Part shown: piece by piece, positions 18,879 through 28,494 of the stretch
Position numbering within the stretch: the stretch's first letter is position 1
How the letters are laid out: the number at the start of each line of letters is the position of its first letter
DNA from: Azotobacter vinelandii CA
GTDB lineage: Bacteria; Pseudomonadota; Gammaproteobacteria; Pseudomonadales; Pseudomonadaceae
Direction of reading: 5' to 3'
Length of the DNA: 64,000 bases
NCBI RefSeq assembly: GCF_000380335.1
Contig: NC_021149.1
Coordinates: forward strand, 3,586,501-3,650,500
Notes under the pieces: generated by a model
Seen by the model: the letters and a program-made list of their open reading frames with translations, nothing else
Database searches by the model: none
What the model was told of the DNA's origin: nothing
Translations under genes and position numbers: made by a program

Positions 18879-19223
18879 ATGAAGATCCGCGCGCGCATGA
18901 CAACCCTGCTGATCGTGCTGGGCCTTGCCTTGCCAGCCCTGGCAATGAGTCTCAACGAAGCCATGGGAGCCCTCTCCGGCGCCAAGGCTCGCGGCCAACT
19001 GGGCGAGATGCCCAACGGCTACCTGGGTGTGGTCAGTCCAGGCGATCAGGCCGAAGAAATCGCCCGTCTGATCAACCAGGCACGACGCACCGAATACCAG
19101 CGCCTTGCACGGGAAAACGGCATCAAACAAGGCGATGTGGAAGCCATCGCCGGACAGAAGGCTCTGGAGAAGACCTCGAAAGGCCAGTACATCCAACTGA
19201 ACGGCAAGTGGATACGCAAATGA
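18879..19223 (+). CDS. ydbL: YdbL family (DUF1318) periplasmic protein
   Basis: 114 residues with a cleavable signal peptide (LLIVLGLALPALAMS) and the DUF1318 pattern: MGALSGAKARGQLGEMPNGYLG, then helices RLINQARRTEYQRLARENG. In E. coli YdbL modulates YdbH-YnbE assembly. Third gene of the operon; its stop overlaps the next ATG by four bases (ATGA), which couples a methyltransferase to this envelope operon. Confidence 0.88.
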   Translation: MKIRARMTTLLIVLGLALPALAMSLNEAMGALSGAKARGQLGEMPNGYLGVVSPGDQAEEIARLINQARRTEYQRLARENGIKQGDVEAIAGQKALEKTSKGQYIQLNGKWIRK

Positions 19224-19876
19224 TCCCATCCGAAGAAGTATCACCGGCACTCGATGCGAACGACCTCCGGCAGATCACCGCAACCACGCTGCAACACTAC
19301 ACTGCATCCGCCGAAGCCTTCCGCGAAGGTACCCGCGATCACGATGTCCGCCAGAACATCGACGCTCTGCTGCGCCACATCGAAGGGCCATCGCCTTTCA
19401 TTATTCTCGACTTCGGTTGCGGTCCAGGGCGCGATCTCAAGGCCTTCCGAGCTCTCGGCCATCAGCCGATCGGCCTGGACGGCTGTCCCCGCTTCGCTGA
19501 AATGGCCCGCACCGACTCGGGCTGCGAGGTCTGGCAGCAGGACTTCCTGCGACTCGATCTGCCGACTGGACGTTTCGACGGCATCTTCGCCAACGCCTCG
19601 CTGTTCCATGTCCCCACCCAGGAACTCTCCCAGGTGCTAGGCAAGCTGTATGCAGCCCTCAAGCCTGGCGGCGTGCTGTTCAGCTCCAATCCACGCGGGC
19701 ACAACGAAGAGGGCTGGAATGGGAACCGCTATGGCAGCTATCACGACCTCGACGCCTGGCGACGTTATCTGAACGCGGCCGGCTTCGTCGAACTCGAACA
19801 CTACTATCGCCCCAGCGATCTTCCATGCGAGCAACAACCCTGGCTCGCCAGCGTGTGGCGCAAGCCAGGACTCTGA
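19220..19876 (+). CDS. Class I SAM-dependent methyltransferase
   Basis: 218 residues with motif I DFGCGPGRDLKAFRALGH near residue 70, acidic motif II (GLDGCP) and motif IV (DGIFANASLFHVPTQEL). It resembles small-molecule methyltransferases of the Methyltransf_11/25 type. ATG 19220 overlaps the ydbL stop; a GTG at 19208 is an alternative. Substrate unknown. Coupling to ydbH-ynbE-ydbL may be only positional. Confidence 0.85.
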   Translation: MIPSEEVSPALDANDLRQITATTLQHYTASAEAFREGTRDHDVRQNIDALLRHIEGPSPFIILDFGCGPGRDLKAFRALGHQPIGLDGCPRFAEMARTDSGCEVWQQDFLRLDLPTGRFDGIFANASLFHVPTQELSQVLGKLYAALKPGGVLFSSNPRGHNEEGWNGNRYGSYHDLDAWRRYLNAAGFVELEHYYRPSDLPCEQQPWLASVWRKPGL

Positions 19877-20466
19877 TGCAAGAGTATGGCTAACAGACGG
19901 GGCCTTCATTGGTTCGCACAACCATTCTTGCCCGACTGACCGACCGGCCAGGATAAATTGACAGAGAGCCGATGGAAACCCGCGCTTCGGAGCTTCCAAC
20001 CAGTCGCTGGTCATCCTGGTTGAAAAGCTTTCTATAATGGTCATCGATGCAGGACTTCCAGCGCTCCACTCCCCCGCCATCCTCGATGGGGTTATACAAT
20101 AATGATGGAAACCGCTTGAGCCTGTCCCGCTCAATTGCCTGCCATCATTTCCGTGGCACATTTTTACTTGGAAAGCAGAGGAGACTTGTGGTAACTACCC
20201 GACAGCCATGATTCGTATACAATATGGAAGCCTCTTCGATAACTGCCCGGTCTGGCAAGAAGCAGATTGATAAAATCCAGCCAGGCTGGCATACGATGAA
20301 AGGGCTCCTTTCCTGACAGCGGTCTAGAATAACGAGAAAGTGCGCTGTCGAAGGTTCGTTGCCTCATGAATATGGATTTACGCTCCATCCGATGGATCAG
20401 GATGCGCATTTAAATTCATATGGCAACTTTTCCTTGTTCAATGTTCAAAATTGACAGGTAAGCCCA
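19877..20466 (+). other. A+T-richer intergenic region without a supported gene
   Basis: 590 bases of visibly lower G+C than both flanks. A minus-strand frame (20164-20409, 81 codons) lacks a ribosome site and resembles nothing I know. TATAAT at 20034-20039 is promoter-like but has no good -35. The last 60 bases precede the small gene at 20467 and may hold its promoter. This could be degraded or foreign DNA. Confidence 0.55.
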
Positions 20467-20736
20467 TTGAGCTCACAACAAATCACCGAAGCCGAAATGC
20501 GCGAGGCATTGGGCCTTGCCCCAGCAAAGCCCGCTCCCGAGAAGCGCAAACACCCATTCAGCTACATTCTGGTGGAGTTGAGTGTACGCAAACTGACTGG
20601 TGGCCCGGCATTCCGGTTCGAATACAAGTCTCGTTCGCTCAGCACCCTGGAAGCGAAACTCGAAGCGGAGAAGGCCGTACGCAAGAAAGGACTTGAAGTC
20701 TGGGCCGTGCTTGATGTCCGTCAAGTCAGCGAGTAA
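20467..20736 (+). CDS. Small conserved hypothetical protein
   Basis: 89 residues, mixed alpha/beta, with a basic centre (EKRKHPFSYILVELSVRKLTGGPAFRFEYKSRSLSTLEAKLEAE). The start is TTG (AGG eight bases before); an in-frame ATG ten codons later would give 79 residues. No known domain, signal peptide or membrane segment. Codon use looks like the neighbouring chromosome, which supports a real gene. Confidence 0.6.
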   Translation: MSSQQITEAEMREALGLAPAKPAPEKRKHPFSYILVELSVRKLTGGPAFRFEYKSRSLSTLEAKLEAEKAVRKKGLEVWAVLDVRQVSE

Positions 20737-20892
20737 GCAGAAGAGACCTTCCGAAGGCCATCGGATGGCCTGTCATCGACAGTGTGAAAAGATCGGCTGA
20801 CTGTTCGGACCAAGGCCTGTCGGCATAATGGTATCGGTCGACGTATATCGTCGTGCGAACGTCACGAGACAAGGCGAAAGAATTGATCGCAT

Positions 20893-20925
20893 GAAAAAGC
20901 CTTGCAGCTCGAGAACTGCAAGGCT
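20893..20925 (-). terminator. Rho-independent terminator after tRNA-Ser
   Basis: Perfect 10-bp stem AGCCTTGCAG / CTGCAAGGCT with an 8-base loop, followed on the minus strand by TTTTT. It is 8 bases downstream of the tRNA-Ser 3' end. Confidence 0.9.
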
Positions 20926-20932
20926 CTGGATA

Positions 20933-21022
20933 TGGCGGGGAGATAGGGATTCGAACCCTAGGTACCCTTGCGGATACAACGGATTTCGAATCCGTCCCGT
21001 TCGACCACTCCGGCATCTCCCC
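20933..21022 (-). tRNA. tRNA-Ser (anticodon CGA)
   Basis: 90-nt tRNA on the minus strand with acceptor GGGGAGA, long variable arm typical of serine tRNAs, anticodon loop TTCGAAA giving CGA and an encoded CCA. It lies downstream of purC, as I recall for P. aeruginosa. Confidence 0.96.
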
Positions 21023-21146
21023 TGGGCGGCGCGCATGATACCAGCTCGAATGCCTTTGGCGAACCCCCCCGCATGGATTTTTTTGTGTGCATTCAGGTAA
21101 TTGGCCAACTCCGGCAAGTACTGCGGCAAAGCGACGGCCCGACTTC

Positions 21147-22016
21147 TCAGCAGGCCAGGCGGGTCAGTGCCTCACGGTATTTATCGGCCGTCTTCTGTGC
21201 GACTTCGAGCGGCAGCGACGGTGCCGGCGGCTGCTTGTTCCAACCGGTGGACTCCAGCCAGTCACGCACGAACTGTTTATCGAAACTTGGCGGATTCCGT
21301 CCTTCCATATAGCTATCGGCTGGCCAGAAACGGCTGGAATCCGGAGTCAGCACTTCGTCCATGAGCGTCAGGGTACCATTCTCATCAAGACCGAATTCGA
21401 ACTTGGTATCGGCGATGATGATGCCCCGAGTGGCAGCGTATTCGACGGCGGTACTGTACAGGGCAATGGAGGCATCGCGTACTTTTGCCGCCAGCTCCTT
21501 GCCGATGATCCCTTCGCAGCGTGCATATGTGATGTTTTCATCATGAACGCCCAGTGCCGCCTTGGTAGAGGGTGTGAAGATCGGTTGCGGCAGCTTGGCG
21601 GCTTCCCTCAACCCGGCCGGCAACGGAATGCCGCAAACAATACCGCCCTTCTGATATTCCTTCCAACCGGAACCGGCAATATAGCCACGCACAATGGCTT
21701 CCACCGCCACAGGCTTGAGGCGCTTCACGACCACCGCCCGTCCTTCGACCAAGGGCAACTCGGCGGCTGGAACCACATCCTCGACCCGATCTCCGGTGAA
21801 ATGGTTCGGCACTATGCCGGCCAGCTTGCCGAACCAGAAATTGGAGATGGCAGTGAGAATCTTGCCCTTGTCCGGAATCGGCTCGGCGAGAATCACATCG
21901 AAAGCCGACAGCCGATCGCTGGCCACCATCAGCATGCGCTTGGCGTCGACTTCATAGAGGTCGCGGACTTTGCCCGAATAGATTTTCTTCAGGCTGAGGC
22001 TGGTAGGTGTAGTCAT
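21147..22016 (-). CDS. purC: Phosphoribosylaminoimidazole-succinocarboxamide synthase
   Basis: 289-residue SAICAR synthase (purine biosynthesis: CAIR plus aspartate and ATP). Family blocks: [36 protein letters not shown] (in part), [17 protein letters not shown] and [13 protein letters not shown]. This is the longer subtype that I associate with betaproteobacteria, whereas Pseudomonas usually has the roughly 236-residue E. coli-like subtype at this place. A terminator separates it from bamC, so it probably has its own promoter. Confidence 0.95.
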   Translation of the reverse strand: MTTPTSLSLKKIYSGKVRDLYEVDAKRMLMVASDRLSAFDVILAEPIPDKGKILTAISNFWFGKLAGIVPNHFTGDRVEDVVPAAELPLVEGRAVVVKRLKPVAVEAIVRGYIAGSGWKEYQKGGIVCGIPLPAGLREAAKLPQPIFTPSTKAALGVHDENITYARCEGIIGKELAAKVRDASIALYSTAVEYAATRGIIIADTKFEFGLDENGTLTLMDEVLTPDSSRFWPADSYMEGRNPPSFDKQFVRDWLESTGWNKQPPAPSLPLEVAQKTADKYREALTRLAC

Positions 22017-22046
22017 CGCGTCTTTTCGCCTTTATCAAACAAAATA

Positions 22047-22069
22047 GGCGAAACCGGAAAGGTTTCGCC
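22047..22069 (-). terminator. Terminator between bamC and purC
   Basis: Nine-base-pair stem GGCGAAACC / GGTTTCGCC with a five-base loop, followed on the minus strand by TATTTTG. It ends the dapA-bamC unit ahead of purC. Confidence 0.8.
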
Positions 22070-22128
22070 CATCATCGATTCGTGCCATGGCCGAAACGGT
22101 CGCAGAATGCGACCCAGGCCGTGCAGCA

Positions 22129-23241
22129 TTAACCCAGATGTTCCTGAAGCATGTTCAGCACCCGGCGCGCCACCCCTTCCGGAGCGAAGGTATTCATGTC
22201 CTTTTCCACCGTGACCTGGATGCCCTCCGCAATCCGGGTCAGGCGTACCTGATAGCGTTCGGCGCGAGCCTCCACTTCCTTCGGGTCCTCCTTCCCGCCA
22301 AACAGGCGCCCGAGAAGCCCCGGTTTCTCATTCCTGTCGGCCTTTTCGGCGAGGTTGATGTAATACACCCCGAGGCTGCGGTTGATGTCCTCGACCCGTA
22401 CATTGCCCATTTCCAGGGCACGACCGATGCTCGACCAGGCCCGGTCGAAATCGGCATCCAGGTTCAGGAAGGGGTTGCCATTGCCATCTTGCGAAAGGGT
22501 GACACGGCTCGGCGCATCGAAGTCGCGGGCGGCCAGCAGGGAAACCGAACCGCCACGCTCGGCGCTACGCGTCAGACTGGCATTCATCTCGTCGAGCAAC
22601 GCTGCATCCAGACCGGCATCGGCACGACCGGCCGCTCCATCGCCGGAGCCGCTACCGGACGGACGCAACGCACTGCTCACGAAAATCTCGCTGGAGTTGC
22701 GCTGAACACCGGGTTCGACACGCACATGCACCCGGACCTCGCCCCCGCCCGTCTGCCCGGAGACACGACCGCCCAGGCGGCGCGCCAAAGGTACGGACAG
22801 TGCGTCGAGCGGTTGCCAGGCGGTGATGAACTCACCGGCGGAAAGGCGCTCCTCGGAGAGGCTGAAGCCGTTATCCTCGAAAAACTGCCGGAGCATCGGC
22901 CAGACCTCCGCTGGCGCACGCTGAGCCACGAGCCAGCGAGAGTCACCACTCTGCTGCAGGCTGAACTCGTTGACCTCCTGCCCGCTCTGCAACGCCTGGG
23001 GGCGCGGCACCTCGAAGTCAGAGCCGTGTTGCAAATCGGCGACATTCAAAGGCACCGGCAGTAGCGGATCGATGCGCTTGACCTCGACATCCGCTGGCAA
23101 GCGCATCGGAGCGGTCTGCCGTGCCTCGAGATAATCGCTGCCGCGGTCACGGAAATACCCATGCTCTCCCCACAGCCAGCCACAGCCGCTGGCACTCGAA
23201 AGGATCGCGGCAAGGGCGGAGAGCCCGGCCAGTCGCTTCAT
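22129..23241 (-). CDS. bamC: Outer membrane assembly lipoprotein BamC
   Basis: 370-residue BamC/NlpB, a lipoprotein of the beta-barrel assembly (BAM) complex. Signal peptide MKRLAGLSALAAILSSASGC with the lipidated Cys, then the N-terminal unstructured BamD-binding segment (DRGSDYLEARQTAPMRLPADV) and two helix-grip domains. The Met at 23241 begins the signal peptide; the open frame goes to 23274 without one. dapA ends 20 bases upstream; dapA-bamC is the classic arrangement. Confidence 0.9.
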   Translation of the reverse strand: MKRLAGLSALAAILSSASGCGWLWGEHGYFRDRGSDYLEARQTAPMRLPADVEVKRIDPLLPVPLNVADLQHGSDFEVPRPQALQSGQEVNEFSLQQSGDSRWLVAQRAPAEVWPMLRQFFEDNGFSLSEERLSAGEFITAWQPLDALSVPLARRLGGRVSGQTGGGEVRVHVRVEPGVQRNSSEIFVSSALRPSGSGSGDGAAGRADAGLDAALLDEMNASLTRSAERGGSVSLLAARDFDAPSRVTLSQDGNGNPFLNLDADFDRAWSSIGRALEMGNVRVEDINRSLGVYYINLAEKADRNEKPGLLGRLFGGKEDPKEVEARAERYQVRLTRIAEGIQVTVEKDMNTFAPEGVARRVLNMLQEHLG

Positions 23242-23260
23242 GCACAATGCTTCCCGATGA

Positions 23261-24139
23261 TCAAGCCAGCGCACCGATCTGGCGGAGAGCCTGACGCAAC
23301 GGCTCGTGGCAAGCGGGGCTCAACGGGGTCAGGGGCAGACGAATACCCTCGGGAATCAAGCCCATCTCGTACAACGCCCACTTCACGGGAATCGGATTGG
23401 ACTCGAGGAACAACGCCTTGTGCAACGGCATCAGACGCTCGTTCATAGCCCGAGCGATGGCCGCCTCGCCACGCATGGCCGCAGCGCACAGATCACTCAT
23501 GGCGCGCGGAACGACGTTGGCAGTCACCGAAATATTGCCCTTGCCGCCCATCAGGATGAGTTCGACAGCGGTGGGATCGTCGCCCGAATACACCAGGAAG
23601 TCCTTGGATACGCGCGCCAAGACCTCCCGACCACGCTCCAGGTTACCGGTCGCCTCCTTGATGCCGATGATGTTCGGCACTCTAGAAAGGCGCTCGACGG
23701 TTTCCGGCAACATGTCGCAGACCGTGCGCCCAGGCACGTTATAGAGGATTTGCGGAATCGCCACGGCCTCGGCAATGGCGCGGAAGTGCTGGAACAGGCC
23801 TTCCTGGGTCGGCTTGTTATAGTAGGGAGTCACCAGCAGGCAGGCATCGGCACCGACGCTCTTGGCGTTCGCCGTCAGTTCGATCGCCTCGCGCGTACAG
23901 TTGGCACCGGTACCGGCGATCACCGGAATCCTGCCATTAACCTGATCGACCACACGACGGATGACTTCGACATGCTCGGCGACGTCCAAGGTCGCGGACT
24001 CGCCCGTGGTACCGACCGCGACGATGGCGTTGGTACCTTCTTGCAGGTGGAAGTCCACGAGCTTGCCCAGGCCGTCCCAATCCAGACCGCCCTGCGCATC
24101 CATGGGGGTGACCAGAGCCACCATGCTGCCCGCAATCAT
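23261..24139 (-). CDS. dapA: 4-hydroxy-tetrahydrodipicolinate synthase
   Basis: 292-residue DapA, a TIM-barrel aldolase that condenses pyruvate and aspartate semialdehyde in lysine/diaminopimelate synthesis. Visible: [10 protein letters not shown], the catalytic Tyr in ILYNVPGRT and the Schiff-base Lys in [11 protein letters not shown] 24139 follows a clear AGGAG site and gives the usual [13 protein letters not shown] start; the 26 residues upstream in frame are not family-like. Diverges from gcvR. Confidence 0.96.
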   Translation of the reverse strand: MIAGSMVALVTPMDAQGGLDWDGLGKLVDFHLQEGTNAIVAVGTTGESATLDVAEHVEVIRRVVDQVNGRIPVIAGTGANCTREAIELTANAKSVGADACLLVTPYYNKPTQEGLFQHFRAIAEAVAIPQILYNVPGRTVCDMLPETVERLSRVPNIIGIKEATGNLERGREVLARVSKDFLVYSGDDPTAVELILMGGKGNISVTANVVPRAMSDLCAAAMRGEAAIARAMNERLMPLHKALFLESNPIPVKWALYEMGLIPEGIRLPLTPLSPACHEPLRQALRQIGALA

Positions 24140-24303
24140 GCAACCACTCCTGCCGGAAAAATGAGTCGTAATGGTACTGTCGCCCTCTGGCTTGTACAAG
24201 TTGACCACAAAGCCCAAGCATTCCCCTCGACGCTGCTTTTCGTTACCCTTCCGGCTTTGTTCGGCGCCTCTTGCGACGACGGCTCATCGTTTAGGAAAGC
24301 TGC

Positions 24304-24861
24304 ATGTCCACCCCTCCCGTTCGCGAACAGTTCCTCGTCATCAGCGTTCTCGGCAGCGCCCCCATGGAGCTGACCAACGTGCTGTGCCGTGCTAGCCAGG
24401 AAAGCCGCTGCTCGGTTGTCAGCACCCGCCTGACCCGCCATGGCGAAATTTGCGCCCTGGTCGTACAGGTGGCCGGCAGTTGGGACGGGCTGGCACGCAT
24501 GGAGGCCAGCCTGCCGGCGCTGGCCAAGCGGCACGACTTCACCTACAACCTGACCCGCAGCCAGCCCCTGGACAATCGCCCGCAGGCATTGCCTTACGTT
24601 GCCTATGTCAGCGCAGCCTACCGGCCGGATATTCTCGCCGAGCTCTGCCAGTTCTTCATCGACCACCGCGTCGAACTGGAAAACCTCACCTGCGATACCT
24701 ACCAGGCACCGCAAACCGGTGGCACCATGCTCAACGCAACCCTGACCGTCACCTTGCCGGCCGGCACCCAGATCAGTTGGCTGCGTGACCAGTTCCTCGA
24801 CTTCGCCGATGCCCTGAACCTCGATGCCCTGATCGAGCCCTGGCGCCCCCAGAATCCCTAA
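24304..24861 (+). CDS. gcvR: GcvR-like ACT-domain regulator
   Basis: 185 residues with two ACT domains (about residues 8-80 and 95-175; YVAYVSAAYRPDILAELCQFFIDH begins the second). GcvR in E. coli binds glycine and antagonises GcvA; the role here is inferred. Position between dapA (divergent) and bcp matches Pseudomonas. The bcp start is 9 bases after its stop, so the two are likely cotranscribed. Confidence 0.82.
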   Translation: MSTPPVREQFLVISVLGSAPMELTNVLCRASQESRCSVVSTRLTRHGEICALVVQVAGSWDGLARMEASLPALAKRHDFTYNLTRSQPLDNRPQALPYVAYVSAAYRPDILAELCQFFIDHRVELENLTCDTYQAPQTGGTMLNATLTVTLPAGTQISWLRDQFLDFADALNLDALIEPWRPQNP

Positions 24862-24870
24862 GGAGTCTCC

Positions 24871-25347
24871 ATGCCCGTCGTCCTCGAGCAGCCCGTTCCC
24901 GACTTCCAAGCCCAGGCCACCGGCGGCCAGACGGTTTCGCTTGCCGCACTCAGAGGCCGGCAGGTGGTCCTGTACTTCTATCCGAAGGACAGCACGCCGG
25001 GCTGTACCACCGAAGGCCAGGGCTTCCGTGATCGCCACGACGAGTTCCAGGCGGCCAACACCCTGGTCTTCGGTGTTTCCCGGGACGGCTTGAAATCCCA
25101 CGAGAACTTCAAGAGCAAGCAGGCCTTCCCGTTCGAGCTGATCTCCGACAAGGAAGAACAGCTTTGCCGGCTGTTCGATGTGATCAAGCTGAAAAAACTC
25201 TATGGCAAGGAATATCTGGGGATCGATCGCAGCACTTTCCTGATCGACGAGGATGGCGTATTGCGCCAGGAGTGGCGTGGCGTGAAGGTCCCAGGCCACG
25301 TCGACGCCGTGCTGGCCGCAGCCAGGGCTCTGCAGCAGTCCCGCTGA
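24871..25347 (+). CDS. bcp: Thioredoxin-dependent peroxiredoxin Bcp/PrxQ
   Basis: 158-residue peroxiredoxin that reduces hydroperoxides. The peroxidatic Cys lies in PKDSTPGCTTEGQGFRD. E. coli Bcp has a second Cys five residues later; here that position is Gly, so the enzyme works as a 1-Cys form or uses another resolving Cys (one lies in EQLCRLFDV). RBS AAGGAG is present. Confidence 0.92.
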   Translation: MPVVLEQPVPDFQAQATGGQTVSLAALRGRQVVLYFYPKDSTPGCTTEGQGFRDRHDEFQAANTLVFGVSRDGLKSHENFKSKQAFPFELISDKEEQLCRLFDVIKLKKLYGKEYLGIDRSTFLIDEDGVLRQEWRGVKVPGHVDAVLAAARALQQSR

Positions 25348-25370
25348 GCCCGGCGGCCAACGAGCCTGCG

Positions 25371-25622
25371 TCAGGCCTTGCGTAGCCAATAGCGGAAACG
25401 ATCTCCTTCGATCTCCTCATGGAGCAGGCGATGACCGGCCAACCTGGCGAAGGCATGAAAGTCCCGTTGCGAACCAGGATCCGTCGCGGTCACCTTGAGC
25501 ACCGCTCCGGAAGGCAGACGGTTCAACTCCAGCTTGGCCTTGAGCAAAGGCAGCGGACAACTCAGGCCACTGGCATCCAGTTCGGCATCGCAGGTATCGG
25601 CCTGCCACTCGGCATCAGTCAT
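25371..25622 (-). CDS. TusA/SirA-family sulfur carrier protein
   Basis: 83 residues with the family core ELDASGLSCPLPLLKAKLELNRL, where Cys of the CPxP motif is the persulfide-carrying residue. The C-terminal VTATDPGSQRDFHAFARLAGHRL also fits. Whether it serves tRNA thiolation (TusA) or another sulfur path is not visible. Converges with bcp; start 25622 chosen because the upstream in-frame stretch overlaps the bepA leader. Confidence 0.87.
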   Translation of the reverse strand: MTDAEWQADTCDAELDASGLSCPLPLLKAKLELNRLPSGAVLKVTATDPGSQRDFHAFARLAGHRLLHEEIEGDRFRYWLRKA

Positions 25623-25760
25623 AGGACTCTCCAGAAAAGGTCCCAAGGATAACCAAGCCGGTAGAGAAGTGACCAGTCGCCTGCCGGGCGTGCCTGCCGA
25701 CACCGAGGCGCCTAGACTTGAATGGATACAGCAATGCCTTTGAACGTCAGAACCTGCCGC

Positions 25761-27194
25761 ATGAATTTCCTGCACCCCGGCCTCCTCGCTCTCGCATGCC
25801 TGCTCGCACTCCCTGGCGCAGCCAATGATCTGCCGTCATTGGGGGACGCCAGCTCGGCCATCGTATCCCCCACTCAGGAGCATCAGCTTGGCCGAGCCTG
25901 GCTCAGCCTGCTACGCGGACAGGTTCCCCACCTGTCCGATGCACAACTGAAAGACTATGTGGAAACCAGTGTCTATCGCCTGAGCGAAACCAGCCAGGTA
26001 CAGGACCGTCGCCTGGAGTTCGTCCTGCTCGACAGCCCGCAACTGAACGCCTTTGCCGCCCCCGGCGGCATCATCGGCGTGAACGGCGGCCTTTTTCTCT
26101 ACGCAGAGACCGAAGCCGAATACGCCGCGGTGCTGGCCCACGAACTGGCGCACCTCTCGCAGCGCCATTTCGCGCGTGGGCTCGAAGCCCAGCAACGCCT
26201 CCAGCTTCCCATGATGGCCACCATGCTTGCCGGCATCATCGCTGCCGCTGCAGGTGCCGGAGACGCCGGCATGGCGGCAATTGCCTCCAGCCAGGCGGCG
26301 GCAATGCAGGAAATGCGGCGCTTTTCCCGCCAGAACGAACAGGAAGCCGACCGCATCGGCCTGCTCAATCTGGAAAGGGCTGGTTATGACCCGCGCGCCA
26401 TGCCGAGCATGTTCGAGCGCCTGATGCGTCAGTACCGCTACGACGCCAAACCGCCGGAGTTCCTTCTGACCCACCCGGTCACCGAATCGCGCATCGCCGA
26501 TACCCGTAACCGCGCAGAGCAATATCGCCCGGGCGGCCGTCAGGACAACCACCGCTACCAGTTGATGCGCGCCCGTGTGCAACTCATCTACGAGCAGACC
26601 CCCGGCATGGCCGTGAAGCGTTTCCGCGCCATGCTCGACGAACAACCCGCATCCACGTCCGCACGCTACGGACTGGTGCTGGCCCTGACCAAGAGCGGCC
26701 AGCTCAACGAAGCCCGGGAAACGCTGCAGCCCCTGCTCAACAAGTCGCCCAACGACATCGACTACAATCTTGCCGCGGCTGCCCTGGACATCACCGCCAA
26801 CCGCCTTGCGGAAGCCGAAGCTCGGATCAAGCGCCTGCTCGCCCTGTATCAGGACAACTACCCGTTGCGCCAGGCCCAGGCAGACCTGCTGCTCAAGCAG
26901 AACCAGCCGGCAGCAGCGGAGAAAATACTCAACGAGTTGCTCGCCAATCGCCCTCAGGACCCGGATGTCTGGTACATGGCCGCGGAAGTTCGCGGCCTGT
27001 CCGGCGACATCATCGGGGTACACCAGGCCCGCGCCGAGTACTTTGCTCTGGTCGGCAATTATGACCAGGCCATCGAACAATTGAATTTTGCCAAGCGTCG
27101 CGCCAGCAGCAACTTCCAGTTGGCCGCACGCATGGATGCCCGGCAGCAGGAACTGAAAGAAGAAAAGAAGATGATCGAGGAAATGCTGCGCTGA
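25761..27194 (+). CDS. bepA: Periplasmic M48 metalloprotease/chaperone BepA-like
   Basis: 477 residues: signal peptide (FLHPGLLALACLLALPGAAND), M48 protease domain with zinc motif HELAH at about residues 127-131 and the third ligand region NEQEADRIG, then C-terminal TPR repeats (about 300-470). BepA assists or degrades stalled outer-membrane proteins such as LptD. The ATG at 25761 begins the signal peptide directly; ATGs at 25722 and 25734 would add a non-signal extension. Confidence 0.9.
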   Translation: MNFLHPGLLALACLLALPGAANDLPSLGDASSAIVSPTQEHQLGRAWLSLLRGQVPHLSDAQLKDYVETSVYRLSETSQVQDRRLEFVLLDSPQLNAFAAPGGIIGVNGGLFLYAETEAEYAAVLAHELAHLSQRHFARGLEAQQRLQLPMMATMLAGIIAAAAGAGDAGMAAIASSQAAAMQEMRRFSRQNEQEADRIGLLNLERAGYDPRAMPSMFERLMRQYRYDAKPPEFLLTHPVTESRIADTRNRAEQYRPGGRQDNHRYQLMRARVQLIYEQTPGMAVKRFRAMLDEQPASTSARYGLVLALTKSGQLNEARETLQPLLNKSPNDIDYNLAAAALDITANRLAEAEARIKRLLALYQDNYPLRQAQADLLLKQNQPAAAEKILNELLANRPQDPDVWYMAAEVRGLSGDIIGVHQARAEYFALVGNYDQAIEQLNFAKRRASSNFQLAARMDARQQELKEEKKMIEEMLR

Positions 27195-27255
27195 TCCCTG
27201 AAAAAGCCCCGCAAGGTCTGGCCGGACCTCTACTTCTCAGAGGGCAATCCTCCCA

Positions 27256-28314
27256 TCAGGCATTGCCGGCGAGCCTCAGGCGAGCTGCCTGGGTGAAGTC
27301 AAGCATGCGCGCAAGTGGCTTGACTGCCCGCAGGATCAGAGCAGGATCGACGAAAATTTCGTTGATGCCACCGCGTAGCGTCGCCAAGGTACGCTCCAGG
27401 GTATTCATCGCCATCCAGGGGCAATGCGCGCAGCTACGGCAGGTTGCGCCATTCCCCGCCGTGGGTGCTTCCACGAAGTGCTTGTCCGGGCAAAGCTGTT
27501 GCATCTTGTAGAAGATGCCGCGATCGGTGGCCACGATGAGGGTCGAATTGGGCAGCGTTTGTGCCGCCTTGATCAACTGGCTGGTCGAGCCCACCGCATC
27601 GGCCAGTTCGATCACCGCCTCCGGGGACTCCGGATGGACCAGCACGGCAGCGTCGGGATAAAGCTGTTTCATGTCGAGCAACTGCCTGGCCTTGAACTCC
27701 TCGTGAACGATACAGGCGCCGTCCCAGAGCAGCATGTCGGCACCAGTTTCGCGCTGAACGTAGCGACCGAGATGGCGATCCGGAGCCCAGATGAGCTTCT
27801 CGCCATTGTCCATGAGGCTTTCCACGATCTCCAGGGCGCAACTGGATGTGACCACCCAGTCGGCCCGTGCCTTGACCGCCGCCGAAGTATTGGCATAGAC
27901 CACCACCGTGCGCTCGGGATGCTGGTCGCAGAAGGCGGAGAACTCCTCCACCGGACATCCCAGATCCAGCGAGCAGGTCGCCTCCAGGGTCGGCATCAGC
28001 ACGCGCTTTTCCGGATTGAGGATTTTCGCTGTCTCGCCCATGAAGCGCACACCGGCGACGAGCAGCGTCCGGGCCGGATGCTGGCTGCCGAAGCGGGCCA
28101 TCTCCAGGGAGTCGGCGACGCAACCGCCGGTTTCCTCAGCCAGTGCCTGCAACACCGGGTCGCAATAATAGTGGGCGACCAGTACGGCGTTCTGCCTGCG
28201 CAACTCAGCGGCGATCTCGCGACGGTAATGGGCTTCTTCCTCGGCGCTCAGCGGCCTGATCTGCTTGGCATCGAGATGGGCCTGGATGAGGAAGCGTTCG
28301 GAAATGTGGGTCAT
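27256..28314 (-). CDS. nadA: Quinolinate synthase NadA
   Basis: 352 residues. NadA condenses iminoaspartate with dihydroxyacetone phosphate to quinolinate using a 4Fe-4S cluster. Visible: [49 protein letters not shown] and [16 protein letters not shown], which provide the cluster cysteines. Same strand as the next gene downstream of bepA; length normal. Confidence 0.95.
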   Translation of the reverse strand: MTHISERFLIQAHLDAKQIRPLSAEEEAHYRREIAAELRRQNAVLVAHYYCDPVLQALAEETGGCVADSLEMARFGSQHPARTLLVAGVRFMGETAKILNPEKRVLMPTLEATCSLDLGCPVEEFSAFCDQHPERTVVVYANTSAAVKARADWVVTSSCALEIVESLMDNGEKLIWAPDRHLGRYVQRETGADMLLWDGACIVHEEFKARQLLDMKQLYPDAAVLVHPESPEAVIELADAVGSTSQLIKAAQTLPNSTLIVATDRGIFYKMQQLCPDKHFVEAPTAGNGATCRSCAHCPWMAMNTLERTLATLRGGINEIFVDPALILRAVKPLARMLDFTQAARLRLAGNA

Positions 28315-28494
28315 ATTCGCTGGGACCTGCAGGCACGGGCGCGGAAAGCGAGTATATCATTCTGCGGCTCGGCAACAGAGAGCGGAGCGCGGCGGGGAAG
28401 ATCGAGTGAAAAGACGTATATCGTTCGGAAGAGGTTTCCGGAGGACCGCGAGAACTCTGCAAAAGTTACCCACGGCCAGCCGAAGCCACCGCCA

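Noticed and set aside
20164-20409. 81-codon minus-strand frame in the A+T-rich gap
   Set aside because: No ribosome site, no family similarity recognised and unbalanced composition.
24136-25389. 417-residue minus-strand open frame across gcvR and bcp
   Set aside because: Exact opposite-strand shadow of two well-supported genes; composition is that of antisense G+C-rich code.
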